A stretch of 64,000 nucleotides of DNA, from positions 124,001-188,000 of the forward strand of contig WGNM01000016.1 of NCBI GenBank assembly GCA_016124575.1, given 5' to 3'. Positions 1-9,330 of the stretch are shown piece after piece. Each line of letters opens with the position of its first letter. The first letter of the stretch is position 1. The DNA comes from Cryomorphaceae bacterium (GTDB lineage: Bacteria > Bacteroidota > Bacteroidia > Flavobacteriales_D > Sanyastnellaceae). A program made the translations under genes and the position numbers. Below the pieces are notes generated by a model, which had not been told where the DNA came from, ran no database searches, and saw only the letters and a program-made list of their open reading frames with translations.

Positions 1-2
1 CG

Positions 3-857
3 CTCACGCAGATGTCTATTGGATACGAAATCCTACAAACCCCTCTTCAAACATTGACATTTTACAATGCCGTGGCCAACAATGGTACCATGGTTCGTCC
101 GCAGTTCGTGGAATCGCTGCGCAGAAACGGTGAAATCGTTGAACAATTTTCTCCTGAAATCATCAACAAAAGCATCTGTTCACGCTCAACCTTGAACAAG
201 TGTCAGAAAATGATGGAAGGTGTTTGCGAAGAAGGTGGAACTGCCGATTTCATTTTTGCTGATCGCACATACAAGGTCGCGGGAAAAACAGGAACCGCTC
301 GCATCGCCTATCCAGGCGGATATTACCTGCACAGATACCGTGCTTCATTCGTTGGTTACTTCCCTGCCGAAAAACCGAAGTATTCGATTCTTGTGCTGGT
401 GAACGATACCAAGAGCGGTGTCTATTACGGTAGCTCAATTGCCGGACCTGTATTCAGAGAGTTGGCAGATAAGATTTATGCCACCGAATTCGAACTACAC
501 GAAGAAAACGAACAACTGAACCTTGTTGCTGAACACAAACTACCAGCATCGCGAAACGGTTCTCGAGAAGACCTTGAAGCCGTGTATAAGAGCCTCAAAG
601 TGCCATTCTCGCTGGATGCTGCGGAAGACTGGGTGAGCACCACTACCACTGATGACCATGTAGACCTGAAAGGCAAAACCATGACCAAAGGCTTGGTGCC
701 TGATGTCCGCGGAATGGGCCTTCAAGACGCTCTATTCCTCCTCGAAAACAGCGGCTTACGTGTGCAGGTATCGGGATCAGGAACCGTGCGCAATCAATCC
801 GTACTGCCAGGCGCACAAACTAGAAATCACTCCACAATAAGAATAGAACTGTCGTGA
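3..857 (+). CDS. ftsI: Penicillin-binding protein (FtsI/PBP3 type), 3' part, with PASTA domain
   Basis: Septal peptidoglycan transpeptidase that cross-links the division-site wall in the periplasm. The gene is cut by the left edge; the frame is open from base 3 and 284 residues are visible. Seen directly: the C-terminal half of the transpeptidase domain with the KTG motif (KTGT, nt 285-296) and, after a linker, one PASTA domain (about nt 685-854, starting near VPDVRGM). The catalytic SxxK and SxN motifs lie outside the window. PASTA-bearing FtsI is usual in Bacteroidota. Its last bases overlap the murE start by 4 nt, so it opens the dcw operon as visible here. The ATG at base 12 is internal, because it falls inside the conserved transpeptidase fold. 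Confidence 0.93.
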   Translation, partial: LTQMSIGYEILQTPLQTLTFYNAVANNGTMVRPQFVESLRRNGEIVEQFSPEIINKSICSRSTLNKCQKMMEGVCEEGGTADFIFADRTYKVAGKTGTARIAYPGGYYLHRYRASFVGYFPAEKPKYSILVLVNDTKSGVYYGSSIAGPVFRELADKIYATEFELHEENEQLNLVAEHKLPASRNGSREDLEAVYKSLKVPFSLDAAEDWVSTTTTDDHVDLKGKTMTKGLVPDVRGMGLQDALFLLENSGLRVQVSGSGTVRNQSVLPGAQTRNHSTIRIELS

Positions 858-2320
858 TAAAACTGCTGCAAGACATATTGTACAAGTGCCGATTGCAGGA
901 GATCGTGGGAAACACCCATATCGCCATTGAACACCTGTCTGCTGATTCGCGCGATGTAAAACCATTTTCGCTCTTTTTTGCTGTAACAGGCACACAAACA
1001 GACGGACATTCTTACATCCATTCAGCCATCGAAAAAGGAGCAGTCGCAATCGTTTGCGAACGCATACCTGATGAGCGGAAATCACATGTGACATACATAC
1101 AAGTACCAAATGCCGCTGAAGCGCTAGGCATCATTGCTTCCAACTATTTCGATCACCCATCGAAGGAAATAAAACTGATAGGCATTACTGGCACCAATGG
1201 AAAGACAACAGTAGCAACGCTCTTGTACCGATTATTCAGGTTGCTGAACTATAGAACAGGATTGTTGAGTACCGTTGTCAATCGCATCAACGACAAAGCA
1301 TTAGCGGCAACCCATACCACACCTGACGCCATTACTTTGAACCGCTTGTTGCGAGAAATGGTAGATAGTGATTGTGAATACTGCTTCATGGAAGTAAGCT
1401 CACACGCCATTCACCAACACAGGGTTACCGGTATTCACTTCACTGGTGGCGTGTTCACCAACATAACGCACGACCACCTCGACTACCACAAAACCTTCAA
1501 CGAGTATATAAAAGCTAAGAAAGGGTTGTTCGACATACTACCTTCTGGGGCATTCGCCTTGGTGAACAACGACGACAATCATGGTGAGACCATGGTTCAA
1601 AACACGAAAGCGCGCGTACGCACCTTCGGATTAAAAACCATGACCGATTACAAAGCAAAAGTGCTGGAGAATCAATTTACAGGTTTACACCTCTTGATTG
1701 GCGGCAAAGACTTTTACACCAAGATCGTTGGGACATTCAACGCTTACAACCTACTCACCGTGTATGCCGTTGCCGTAGAACTCGCAATTGATCAACTCGA
1801 CATACTCACCACCATGAGTCTGTTAAACAGTGTAGATGGCAGGTTTCAAGTTGTGCGATCGGCAGATGACATATCCGCGATAGTAGACTACGCGCACACG
1901 CCCGATGCTCTCAAGAATGTCCTCTCTACCATCAAAGACGTTCGCACCGGCAACGAAAAAGTAATCACCGTAGTTGGCTGCGGTGGCGATCGCGACAGAA
2001 CAAAACGTCCGATCATGGCACAGATAGCAGCCGATCACTCCGACAAGGTAATACTCACTTCGGATAATCCACGCAGTGAGGAGCCAGAAGCCATTATAGC
2101 TGAGATGCGCGGCGGCTTGGACCCTGTTCAAATGTCGAAAACATTCTCCATTACCGATCGCCGCGAAGCCATACGCATGGCCTGTTCAATGGCATCGCCA
2201 GGCGACATTATACTCGTAGCAGGCAAAGGGCACGAGAAGTACCAGGAAATCAAAGGAGAACGCTTCGATTTTGACGACTTGTCTGAAGTGACCAACTCAC
2301 TAAAAACCATACGTAAGTAG
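854..2320 (+). CDS. murE: UDP-N-acetylmuramoyl-tripeptide synthetase MurE
   Basis: Cytoplasmic ATP-dependent ligase that adds the third amino acid to UDP-MurNAc-L-Ala-D-Glu. The 488-aa length is normal for the family. Seen: the Mur-ligase P-loop GITGTNGKTT at residues 110-119, the central-domain motif around THTTPDA, and a DNPR motif near residue 405. DNPR is the signature of enzymes that accept meso-diaminopimelate, so the wall is predicted to be DAP type. The start is GTG at 854, overlapping the ftsI stop (GTGA), which implies translational coupling. The stop directly abuts the mraY ATG. Confidence 0.96.
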   Translation: MIKLLQDILYKCRLQEIVGNTHIAIEHLSADSRDVKPFSLFFAVTGTQTDGHSYIHSAIEKGAVAIVCERIPDERKSHVTYIQVPNAAEALGIIASNYFDHPSKEIKLIGITGTNGKTTVATLLYRLFRLLNYRTGLLSTVVNRINDKALAATHTTPDAITLNRLLREMVDSDCEYCFMEVSSHAIHQHRVTGIHFTGGVFTNITHDHLDYHKTFNEYIKAKKGLFDILPSGAFALVNNDDNHGETMVQNTKARVRTFGLKTMTDYKAKVLENQFTGLHLLIGGKDFYTKIVGTFNAYNLLTVYAVAVELAIDQLDILTTMSLLNSVDGRFQVVRSADDISAIVDYAHTPDALKNVLSTIKDVRTGNEKVITVVGCGGDRDRTKRPIMAQIAADHSDKVILTSDNPRSEEPEAIIAEMRGGLDPVQMSKTFSITDRREAIRMACSMASPGDIILVAGKGHEKYQEIKGERFDFDDLSEVTNSLKTIRK

Positions 2321-3535
2321 ATGCTATACCACCTATTCACATATCTCGACGACGTTCACAACCTACCGGGTGCCGGACTGTTTCAGTACATCTCTTTCAG
2401 AGCTGCATTGAGCATCATCACCAGTTTGCTAATATCTATGATACTTGGCAAACGCATCATTCAATGGTTGCAATTGATGCAAGTTGGAGAGATTGTCCGC
2501 GACTTAGGTCTTGAAGGACAGATGAAAAAGCAAGGCACTCCTACAATGGGAGGCATCATCATTCTCAGTTCAATCTTGATACCCATACTTCTATTTGCCG
2601 ATCTCACCAACATATACGTCCAAACCATGCTCATTGCCACTGTTTGGCTCGGTTTGATAGGATTCTTAGACGATTATATCAAAGTATTCAGAAAGAACAA
2701 AGCAGGACTTGCAGGCAAATTTAAAGTCGTTGGACAAATTGGCGTTGGGATCATTGTTGGTTCAATGCTCTACTTCTCACCCGATGTAACAATCAAAGAG
2801 CCTGTTTACGACACAGCAGGACAGATAACATCAACAGCCGATTGGTTGGAGATGAAATCGACCAAAACCACTATCCCATTCATCAAAAACAACGAGTTCG
2901 ACTATGTATGGTTGATTGATTGGATGGGAGAAGGCGCATCCGACTATGTGTGGATAGTGTTCATCATGATGGTGATACTCATAGTTACCGCCGTTTCGAA
3001 CGGAGCGAACATGACCGACGGGTTAGATGGGTTGGCTACGGGGACATCGGCCATAATAGGCACTACACTCGCGATACTCGCCTATGTAAGTGGTAACTAC
3101 ATATTCGCCGACTACCTGAATATCATGTACATCCCAAATTCGGGTGAGATGGTAATCTTCATAGCCGCATTTGTAGGAGCCTGTATCGGATTCCTTTGGT
3201 ACAATGCGTATCCCGCCCAAGTTTTCATGGGAGATACTGGAAGCCTAGCTCTAGGCGGAATCATAGCCACCTTCGCCATAGCGATAAGAAAAGAACTACT
3301 GATACCTGTTTTGTGCGGCATCTTCCTCATCGAAAACCTATCGGTGATGATTCAAGTGTCGTGGTTCAAGTACACCAAAGCGCGCACAGGTGAAGGGCGA
3401 CGTGTTTTCCTTATGGCCCCACTGCACCACCACTATCAAAAGAAAAACCTTCCAGAATCGAAGATCGTAGCGCGTTTCTGGATCATTGGAATCATACTCG
3501 CAGTTGTAACCATCGTAACTCTTAAAGTCCGCTAA
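2321..3535 (+). CDS. mraY: Phospho-N-acetylmuramoyl-pentapeptide-transferase MraY
   Basis: Inner-membrane enzyme that transfers phospho-MurNAc-pentapeptide to undecaprenyl phosphate to make lipid I. The protein is 404 aa with about ten hydrophobic segments. Seen: the catalytic [13 protein letters not shown] region (near nt 3000-3045), the [12 protein letters not shown] motif and the APLHHHY motif near the C-terminus. It is longer than the roughly 360-aa enterobacterial form because of an extra loop around residues 150-200, which is common in Bacteroidota. It starts immediately after the murE stop and shares one base with murD (TAATG). Confidence 0.97.
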   Translation: MLYHLFTYLDDVHNLPGAGLFQYISFRAALSIITSLLISMILGKRIIQWLQLMQVGEIVRDLGLEGQMKKQGTPTMGGIIILSSILIPILLFADLTNIYVQTMLIATVWLGLIGFLDDYIKVFRKNKAGLAGKFKVVGQIGVGIIVGSMLYFSPDVTIKEPVYDTAGQITSTADWLEMKSTKTTIPFIKNNEFDYVWLIDWMGEGASDYVWIVFIMMVILIVTAVSNGANMTDGLDGLATGTSAIIGTTLAILAYVSGNYIFADYLNIMYIPNSGEMVIFIAAFVGACIGFLWYNAYPAQVFMGDTGSLALGGIIATFAIAIRKELLIPVLCGIFLIENLSVMIQVSWFKYTKARTGEGRRVFLMAPLHHHYQKKNLPESKIVARFWIIGIILAVVTIVTLKVR

Positions 3536-4884
3536 TGGCAGCAAAGCTTACCATACTCGGTGGCGGCGAAAGCGGCATTGGTGCGGCACTGCTCGGACAG
3601 AAAAACGGATATGACGTTTTCGTGTCTGACATGGGCCAAATTACCGACGCACGAAAGGCAGAGCTAACAAGCGCAGGCATAACCTTCGAGAGCGGACAGC
3701 ACACAGAGGAGCGCATTCTAGCATCTGATGAGGTTGTTAAAAGTCCGGGCATACCCGACAAAGCCCCATTGATTAAAAAACTCAAATCGCAAGGCACGCC
3801 AATAATCAGCGAGATTGAATTTGCTGGACGGTATACCGATGCCAAGATAGTTGCCATAACAGGTAGCAATGGAAAAACAACCACCACCCTGCTCACCTAT
3901 CACATACTCAAGAATGCAGGACTGAATGTAGGACTAGCTGGAAACATCGGTAAAAGCTTTGCGCGCAGCGTAGCCGACGACAAATACGACATCTACGTGC
4001 TTGAGTTGAGCAGTTTTCAACTTGACGGCATGTACGCCTTCAAAGCCGATATCGCCATACTTCTGAACATCACACCCGACCATTTGGATCGGTACGATTA
4101 TCAATTCCAGAACTACATCGAATCGAAGTTCAGAATCATCCAAAATCAGACAGAGCAAGACGTATTCATTACCAACGCTGACGACCCCGTGGTGCAAGCA
4201 GAGTTGAAAAAGCACACACTGAGACAACAGTACTTCCCTGTATCGACCTCACAAACATTAGAATCACTAGGCGGCAAAGGTGCCGGCATAGACCAAGACC
4301 AAATACAAATCAACACCCAAAACGAATTATTCATTATGAAAATTCAAGAACTAGCCCTGCAAGGCAAACACAACCTGTTCAATTCAATGGCAGCTGGTGT
4401 AACATCAAGACTGTTCGATTTACGCAAAGAGATGGTGCGCGACAGCTTGATGAACTTTGAAAACGTAGAACACCGTTTGGAGTTCGTTGCCAAAGTTCAC
4501 GGCATTACTTTCATTAACGACAGTAAAGCCACCAACATCAACTCAACGTGGTATGCGCTGGAAAGTGTCGACAAACCAGTTATCTGGATCGCAGGTGGCG
4601 TCGACAAAGGAAACGACTACTCAGAGCTGTACGACTTGGTAAAACACAAAGTAAAAGCGATCATTTGTTTGGGAACAGACAACAGCAAACTGATTGAAGC
4701 ATTTAGCGATAAAGTAGATCAAATTGTGGAAGTGAACAGCGCAAATGAAGCCGTTCGTCAGGCCTATGATCTAGGTTTCGATGGCGACACCGTTCTATTA
4801 TCACCGGCGTGCGCTAGCTTCGATTTGTTCGAAAACTACGAAGACCGCGGACAACAATTTAAAGCAGCAGTGCGCTCGTTATAA
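3535..4884 (+). CDS. murD: UDP-N-acetylmuramoyl-L-alanine--D-glutamate ligase MurD
   Basis: Cytoplasmic ligase adding D-glutamate to UDP-MurNAc-L-Ala. The protein is 449 aa. Seen: an N-terminal Rossmann-like GGGESGIG motif (residues 9-16), the ATP-binding GSNGKTTTT at residues 110-118, the NITPDHLDRY motif, and the C-terminal SPACASFDLFENYEDRG block that is diagnostic for MurD. The start codon overlaps the mraY stop by one base (TAATG). Its place in the dcw order mraY-murD-ftsW is canonical. Confidence 0.97.
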   Translation: MAAKLTILGGGESGIGAALLGQKNGYDVFVSDMGQITDARKAELTSAGITFESGQHTEERILASDEVVKSPGIPDKAPLIKKLKSQGTPIISEIEFAGRYTDAKIVAITGSNGKTTTTLLTYHILKNAGLNVGLAGNIGKSFARSVADDKYDIYVLELSSFQLDGMYAFKADIAILLNITPDHLDRYDYQFQNYIESKFRIIQNQTEQDVFITNADDPVVQAELKKHTLRQQYFPVSTSQTLESLGGKGAGIDQDQIQINTQNELFIMKIQELALQGKHNLFNSMAAGVTSRLFDLRKEMVRDSLMNFENVEHRLEFVAKVHGITFINDSKATNINSTWYALESVDKPVIWIAGGVDKGNDYSELYDLVKHKVKAIICLGTDNSKLIEAFSDKVDQIVEVNSANEAVRQAYDLGFDGDTVLLSPACASFDLFENYEDRGQQFKAAVRSL

Positions 4885-4892
4885 GGAGAACC

Positions 4893-6089
4893 ATGCAAGC
4901 AATATTCAATAAAATACAAGGCGATAAAGTCATTTGGATGGTGACATTCTTGCTGTCTATTCTATCATTGCTTGCCGTATACAGTGCGATTTCTACCCTT
5001 GCTTTCAAGGCTGGTGGAAACTCACTTGGTTTCTTATTCAAGCACTTATCGATGTTCGGAATCGGCTTCCTGGTCATGTTTGTTGTCCACAAAATCAACT
5101 TCAAATATTTCTCTCGAGCCTCACAGATCCTCATCTATGCTGCAGCGGCACTTCTCGTGCTGACATTGGTTTTCGGTTCGAACATCAACGATGCAAAAAG
5201 ATGGATAACCATTCCTGTGATCGGATTATCGTTTCAGACATCCGATCTCGCAAAGATCGTCCTCATCACCTTTTTGGCGCGTCAATTAAACCACTACCGC
5301 ACCAAACTGCATGAGTTCAACACAGGTATCCTTCCAATTCTGGCGGCACCGGTAGTTATTTGCGGATTGATTTTGCCAGCTAACTTTTCTACAGCAGCCA
5401 TGTTATTCGCAGTGTGCTTTCTCATGATGTTTATTGGCGGAGTTTCTATACGACACCTGTTTCAAATTGCCGGCCTGGGTGTTGCCGGCTTGGTCGCAGT
5501 GTTCCTCGTTGGAAAAGCTGTTCCTGATTCGTTTCCCCGACTCGACACATGGATTCACCGTATTGAGAATTTCACAGAGCCAAACGCTGAAGGTAACTAC
5601 CAGTCAGACCTGGCACAAGTGGCCATATATCGCGGAGGGGTAATTCCATCTGGACCAGGAAGCGGATCTTCTCGCAACTATCTGCCCCACCCCTATTCAG
5701 ACATGATCTACGCCTTTATAATTGAAGAATATGGCGCCATATTCGGTGGCTTAGGCGTGTTATTTTTATACCTCATTTTACTATACCGAAGCATACGTAC
5801 CGCTACACGTTGTCCGAAGCACTTCGGTGGACTCCTAGCCCTTGGTCTATCATTTCTCCTGGTCATGCAAGCCATCATAAACATGGCCGTAGCAGTGAAA
5901 TTATTCCCAACTACCGGACAACCATTACCACTGGTAAGTATGGGAGGAACTTCAATCGTTTTTACCTGCTTAGCAATCGGCATGATTTTGAGCGTTTCGA
6001 GAAGCGTTTACAATACCGAAGAGTGGGAGCAAGAAAACACTGATTCACCGTTGGATTCAGACAATAACACAGCAGCCCATGCCTCTTGA
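4893..6089 (+). CDS. ftsW: Division-associated peptidoglycan polymerase FtsW (SEDS family)
   Basis: SEDS-family integral membrane glycosyltransferase that polymerises lipid II at the septum with FtsI. The protein is 398 aa with about ten membrane segments. Seen: the NDAKRWI motif near residue 105, the large periplasmic loop around residues 210-260, and the C-terminal GQPLPLVSMGGTS block typical of SEDS proteins. A clear Shine-Dalgarno-like AAGGAGA precedes the ATG at 4893, unlike most neighbours, which start by overlap. The gene runs 11 nt into murG. Confidence 0.95.
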   Translation: MQAIFNKIQGDKVIWMVTFLLSILSLLAVYSAISTLAFKAGGNSLGFLFKHLSMFGIGFLVMFVVHKINFKYFSRASQILIYAAAALLVLTLVFGSNINDAKRWITIPVIGLSFQTSDLAKIVLITFLARQLNHYRTKLHEFNTGILPILAAPVVICGLILPANFSTAAMLFAVCFLMMFIGGVSIRHLFQIAGLGVAGLVAVFLVGKAVPDSFPRLDTWIHRIENFTEPNAEGNYQSDLAQVAIYRGGVIPSGPGSGSSRNYLPHPYSDMIYAFIIEEYGAIFGGLGVLFLYLILLYRSIRTATRCPKHFGGLLALGLSFLLVMQAIINMAVAVKLFPTTGQPLPLVSMGGTSIVFTCLAIGMILSVSRSVYNTEEWEQENTDSPLDSDNNTAAHAS

Positions 6090-7179
6090 TCGCATTATCA
6101 TAAGTGGTGGCGGAACAGGAGGCCACATATACCCTGCCTTGGCTATCGCCGATGAGATTCGTAGGCGCAACCCAAACTGTGAAATACTTTTTGTGGGCGC
6201 CAATGGGCGGATGGAAATGGAAAAAGTACCCCAAGCTGGGTATCGCATTGAAGGGTTAGACATAGCAGGGTTAGAAAGAAAAATTTTCAGCAAAAAAAAT
6301 CTAGGTTTCTTGCCTCGTGTGATACGCAGTGTCCGCAGGTCGAAACAAATCATCAAAGACTTCAACCCACAGGCAGCCATTGGAGTCGGCGGATATGCCA
6401 GTGGTCCGCTGCTTTTTGCAGCAACTAAAAAAGACATACCGACACTGATACAAGAGCAAAACTCATATCCTGGAATCACCAATAAAATACTATCAAAGCG
6501 CGTAGATTGTATCTGCACAGGCTTTGAAGACATGTCGAAATGGTTCCCAAAAGAAAAAACCATTTACACCGGAAATCCACTTCGAAACGTGTTTAGCGGA
6601 GGTAACATAACCGATGACGACTACGCAGAATTCGGCTTGGAACCTGGAAAGAAAACCCTCTTTGTGATGGGTGGAAGCCTGGGTGCAAAATCACTGAACG
6701 ATGCCGTTCGGCAAGCAGCCAGCATGTGGAAAGACGAAAACATGCAAGTGCTTTGGCAAACAGGGACAAGATTTTTAGAGAGCAACACAACATTCGTAAC
6801 TGAAAACAATCATAACCATTTGCATCCCATTGGATTCATCTCATCGATGAACAAAGCATACGGAATTGCTGACATCATTGTTAGCCGTGCAGGAGCCATG
6901 TCGATTGCAGAGCTCGCCATGATTGCCAAGCCAACAATCCTTGTCCCTTCACCCCATGTTGCTGAAGACCACCAAACACACAACGCCAAAGCCATGACCG
7001 ATAGCGGCGCGGCGTTGTTGATAAAAGATGCAGACGTTGTGAACGCACTTGGCGCTTCCACATCCGCGCTGATGCGCGACGACAATCGGAAAACACAAAT
7101 GCGCAATTACATGCAAGTTTTTGCTAAACCACAGGCCGCGGCAGCCGTTGTCGACGAGCTACAAAAACTATTGCCATGA
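6079..7179 (+). CDS. murG: Undecaprenyl-PP-MurNAc-pentapeptide GlcNAc transferase MurG
   Basis: Membrane-associated GT-B glycosyltransferase (GT28) converting lipid I to lipid II at the inner face of the cytoplasmic membrane. The protein is 366 aa. Seen: the N-terminal GGGTGGHIYPALA motif (residues 10-22), a second-domain GGSLGAKSLN motif and the SRAGAMSIAEL/HQTHNA sugar-nucleotide-binding region. It overlaps ftsW by 11 nt and murC by 4 nt (ATGA), so it is translated as part of the same operon. Confidence 0.97.
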   Translation: MPLDRIIISGGGTGGHIYPALAIADEIRRRNPNCEILFVGANGRMEMEKVPQAGYRIEGLDIAGLERKIFSKKNLGFLPRVIRSVRRSKQIIKDFNPQAAIGVGGYASGPLLFAATKKDIPTLIQEQNSYPGITNKILSKRVDCICTGFEDMSKWFPKEKTIYTGNPLRNVFSGGNITDDDYAEFGLEPGKKTLFVMGGSLGAKSLNDAVRQAASMWKDENMQVLWQTGTRFLESNTTFVTENNHNHLHPIGFISSMNKAYGIADIIVSRAGAMSIAELAMIAKPTILVPSPHVAEDHQTHNAKAMTDSGAALLIKDADVVNALGASTSALMRDDNRKTQMRNYMQVFAKPQAAAAVVDELQKLLP

Positions 7180-8549
7180 TCCGATTGACTGAACTTGAAG
7201 TCGTTTATTTTATCGGAATAGGCGGAATAGGCATGAGCGCCTTGGCTCGTTACTTTCACCAACATGGCAAAACGGTCATGGGATACGACCGCACCTCATC
7301 GCCGCTCACCACAGAACTTGAGATGGAAGGAATTAGCGTCCACTTCTCCGACATGGTGAACGACCTACCCCACATCATTCGGCATACCCCAAAAGAAAAG
7401 CAACTCATTGTATACACTCCTGCAATTCCCTCAAACCACGGAGAGTTGAACTGGTTTAGAGACAACGGATATGCAGTGCATAAAAGAAGCGAAGTATTGG
7501 GTTGGATCACCAACCAAGGAAGGAGCATTGCTGTTGCTGGTACACATGGAAAAACAACCACATCAAGCTTTGTGGCACACCTTCTATACTCCTCAGACCA
7601 CGGATGCAATGCCTTTTTAGGCGGAATTACCTCGAACTATTCAACGAACTTTTTGTTCTCTAGCGCCGATGCATGGAACGTCATTGAAGCCGATGAATAC
7701 GACCGATCGTTTCTAGCTTTGACCCCAGAAATTGCTGTTATAACATCGATAGACCCAGATCATTTAGACATCTATGGCACAGCAGAAGAGATGCGCAGCA
7801 CCTACCGGGATTTCGCAAAATGCGTAAAGGCGGGAGGAATATTGCTCTTGAACGATCAAATCGACACTCACGGATTTACAGACTACCGCACCTATGGATT
7901 AAGTGATCATGCCGATTTTCGCTGTTCGCGGATACTGATAGAAGGGGCAAAGACATATTTCGACTTCGTTCATCCAGAAGGAATAATAGAAGATTTAGAA
8001 ATCTCGATGCCCGGATTTCACAACCTCAACAACGCATGTGCCGCTATAACAGTCGCCGTTTTGAGAGGGGTTGACGCCAATAATATAAAACAAGCATTGA
8101 AAAGCTTTCGTGGCATTGCTAGGAGGTATGAGTACCGTGTAAACTCTGAAAACCACGTTTACATTGACGATTATGCGCATCACCCAACGGAAATAACAGC
8201 AACAATTCAAGCTGCCCGCGCTAGCTATCCAAATAAAAAAATCACCGGAATTTTTCAACCACACCTGTTCAGCAGGACCCGTGATTTTGGAGACGAATTC
8301 GCTGAAAGCCTTGATTTACTTGACAAAATCATACTGCTCGACATTTATCCCGCCAGAGAAGAACCCATTTCAGGAATTGATTCACAATGGTTATTGGATA
8401 AAATAGTGAATAGCAACAAAAAACTGGTTTCAAAAACCCAGTTATTAGATGCGTTAAAATCTGACCCACCTGAAGTCCTGTTAACACTGGGTGCTGGCGA
8501 CATTGACCGATTGGTAGGACCGATTGGTGAGTGGATGAAAACATTGTAA
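7176..8549 (+). CDS. murC: UDP-N-acetylmuramate--L-alanine ligase MurC
   Basis: Cytoplasmic ligase adding the first L-alanine to UDP-MurNAc. The protein is 457 aa. Seen: the N-terminal FIGIGGIGMSALA motif that binds the UDP-sugar, the P-loop GTHGKTTTS near residue 125, the EADEYDRSFL motif, the IDDYAHHPTEI block and FQPHLFSRT. All are MurC hallmarks. The start overlaps the murG stop (ATGA). Only 3 nt separate it from ftsQ. Confidence 0.97.
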   Translation: MIRLTELEVVYFIGIGGIGMSALARYFHQHGKTVMGYDRTSSPLTTELEMEGISVHFSDMVNDLPHIIRHTPKEKQLIVYTPAIPSNHGELNWFRDNGYAVHKRSEVLGWITNQGRSIAVAGTHGKTTTSSFVAHLLYSSDHGCNAFLGGITSNYSTNFLFSSADAWNVIEADEYDRSFLALTPEIAVITSIDPDHLDIYGTAEEMRSTYRDFAKCVKAGGILLLNDQIDTHGFTDYRTYGLSDHADFRCSRILIEGAKTYFDFVHPEGIIEDLEISMPGFHNLNNACAAITVAVLRGVDANNIKQALKSFRGIARRYEYRVNSENHVYIDDYAHHPTEITATIQAARASYPNKKITGIFQPHLFSRTRDFGDEFAESLDLLDKIILLDIYPAREEPISGIDSQWLLDKIVNSNKKLVSKTQLLDALKSDPPEVLLTLGAGDIDRLVGPIGEWMKTL

Positions 8550-8552
8550 CGA

Positions 8553-9320
8553 ATGAAAAAAATAGTCAATATCAGTTTGTGGGTGCTCCTGTTTGCGGGG
8601 GTATCACTGCTGCTTGGCTTTTCATTGGCTGAACGGAAAGATGCACGTTGCTGGAAAATTGAAGTAGAGGTAGAACAACTGAGTGGATTGTACTTCATTG
8701 ATTCTGATGCAGTAAAGTCTCAATTGCTTTCGCTCGGCGATCCAATTTTAGGCACGCTTCTCGACTCACTCGACATCTCTAGAATGCATGAAGCCTTGAT
8801 GTTGATGCCATCGGTTAAAAACGCAGAGGTATTCACATCGAACGACGGACGCTTGCTTGTAGAAGTTTCTCAAAGAACTCCCCTTTTCCGCGTGTTGAAC
8901 AGCGACGGTAGCAGTTTTTATGTCGATATCGACGGCAGAAGAATGCCACTGAGTTCAGAGTACACAGCACGTGTGCCCATCTTAACAGGAGCCGTAAACA
9001 TTCCATTCAGCGTGCTAGAATCGAATGCCTCGAGAGAAGATTTGTTAGAAGACGCGATAGAACTTTTTCGGTTTATTGAAGCAGACCCCTTGTGGAGTGC
9101 ACAAACCGAACACATCGTAGTAACCCATCACGACGAATTTGAGATTGTACCACGTGTAGGCGCTCATCGCATACTATTGGGAAATACAGATCATTTGTAC
9201 GATAAGTTTGCGCGATTGCGTTCATTTTATGACGCCATGGTGCTTGAGAACAATTTGAATAAATACAAAAGAATCAACCTGAAATTCAGAAATCAGGTGG
9301 TTTGCGAACGATACTTTTAA
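8553..9320 (+). CDS. ftsQ: Cell division protein FtsQ
   Basis: Bitopic inner-membrane division protein that links the early and late divisome. The protein is 255 aa. Seen: one N-terminal membrane segment (residues about 5-25), then a periplasmic part with a degenerate POTRA-like region (residues about 35-110) and an FtsQ-type beta domain. Sequence conservation is low, as is usual in Bacteroidota, so the call relies on size, topology and the position between murC and ftsA. Confidence 0.85.
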   Translation: MKKIVNISLWVLLFAGVSLLLGFSLAERKDARCWKIEVEVEQLSGLYFIDSDAVKSQLLSLGDPILGTLLDSLDISRMHEALMLMPSVKNAEVFTSNDGRLLVEVSQRTPLFRVLNSDGSSFYVDIDGRRMPLSSEYTARVPILTGAVNIPFSVLESNASREDLLEDAIELFRFIEADPLWSAQTEHIVVTHHDEFEIVPRVGAHRILLGNTDHLYDKFARLRSFYDAMVLENNLNKYKRINLKFRNQVVCERYF

Positions 9321-9330
9321 CCTGCCGGTA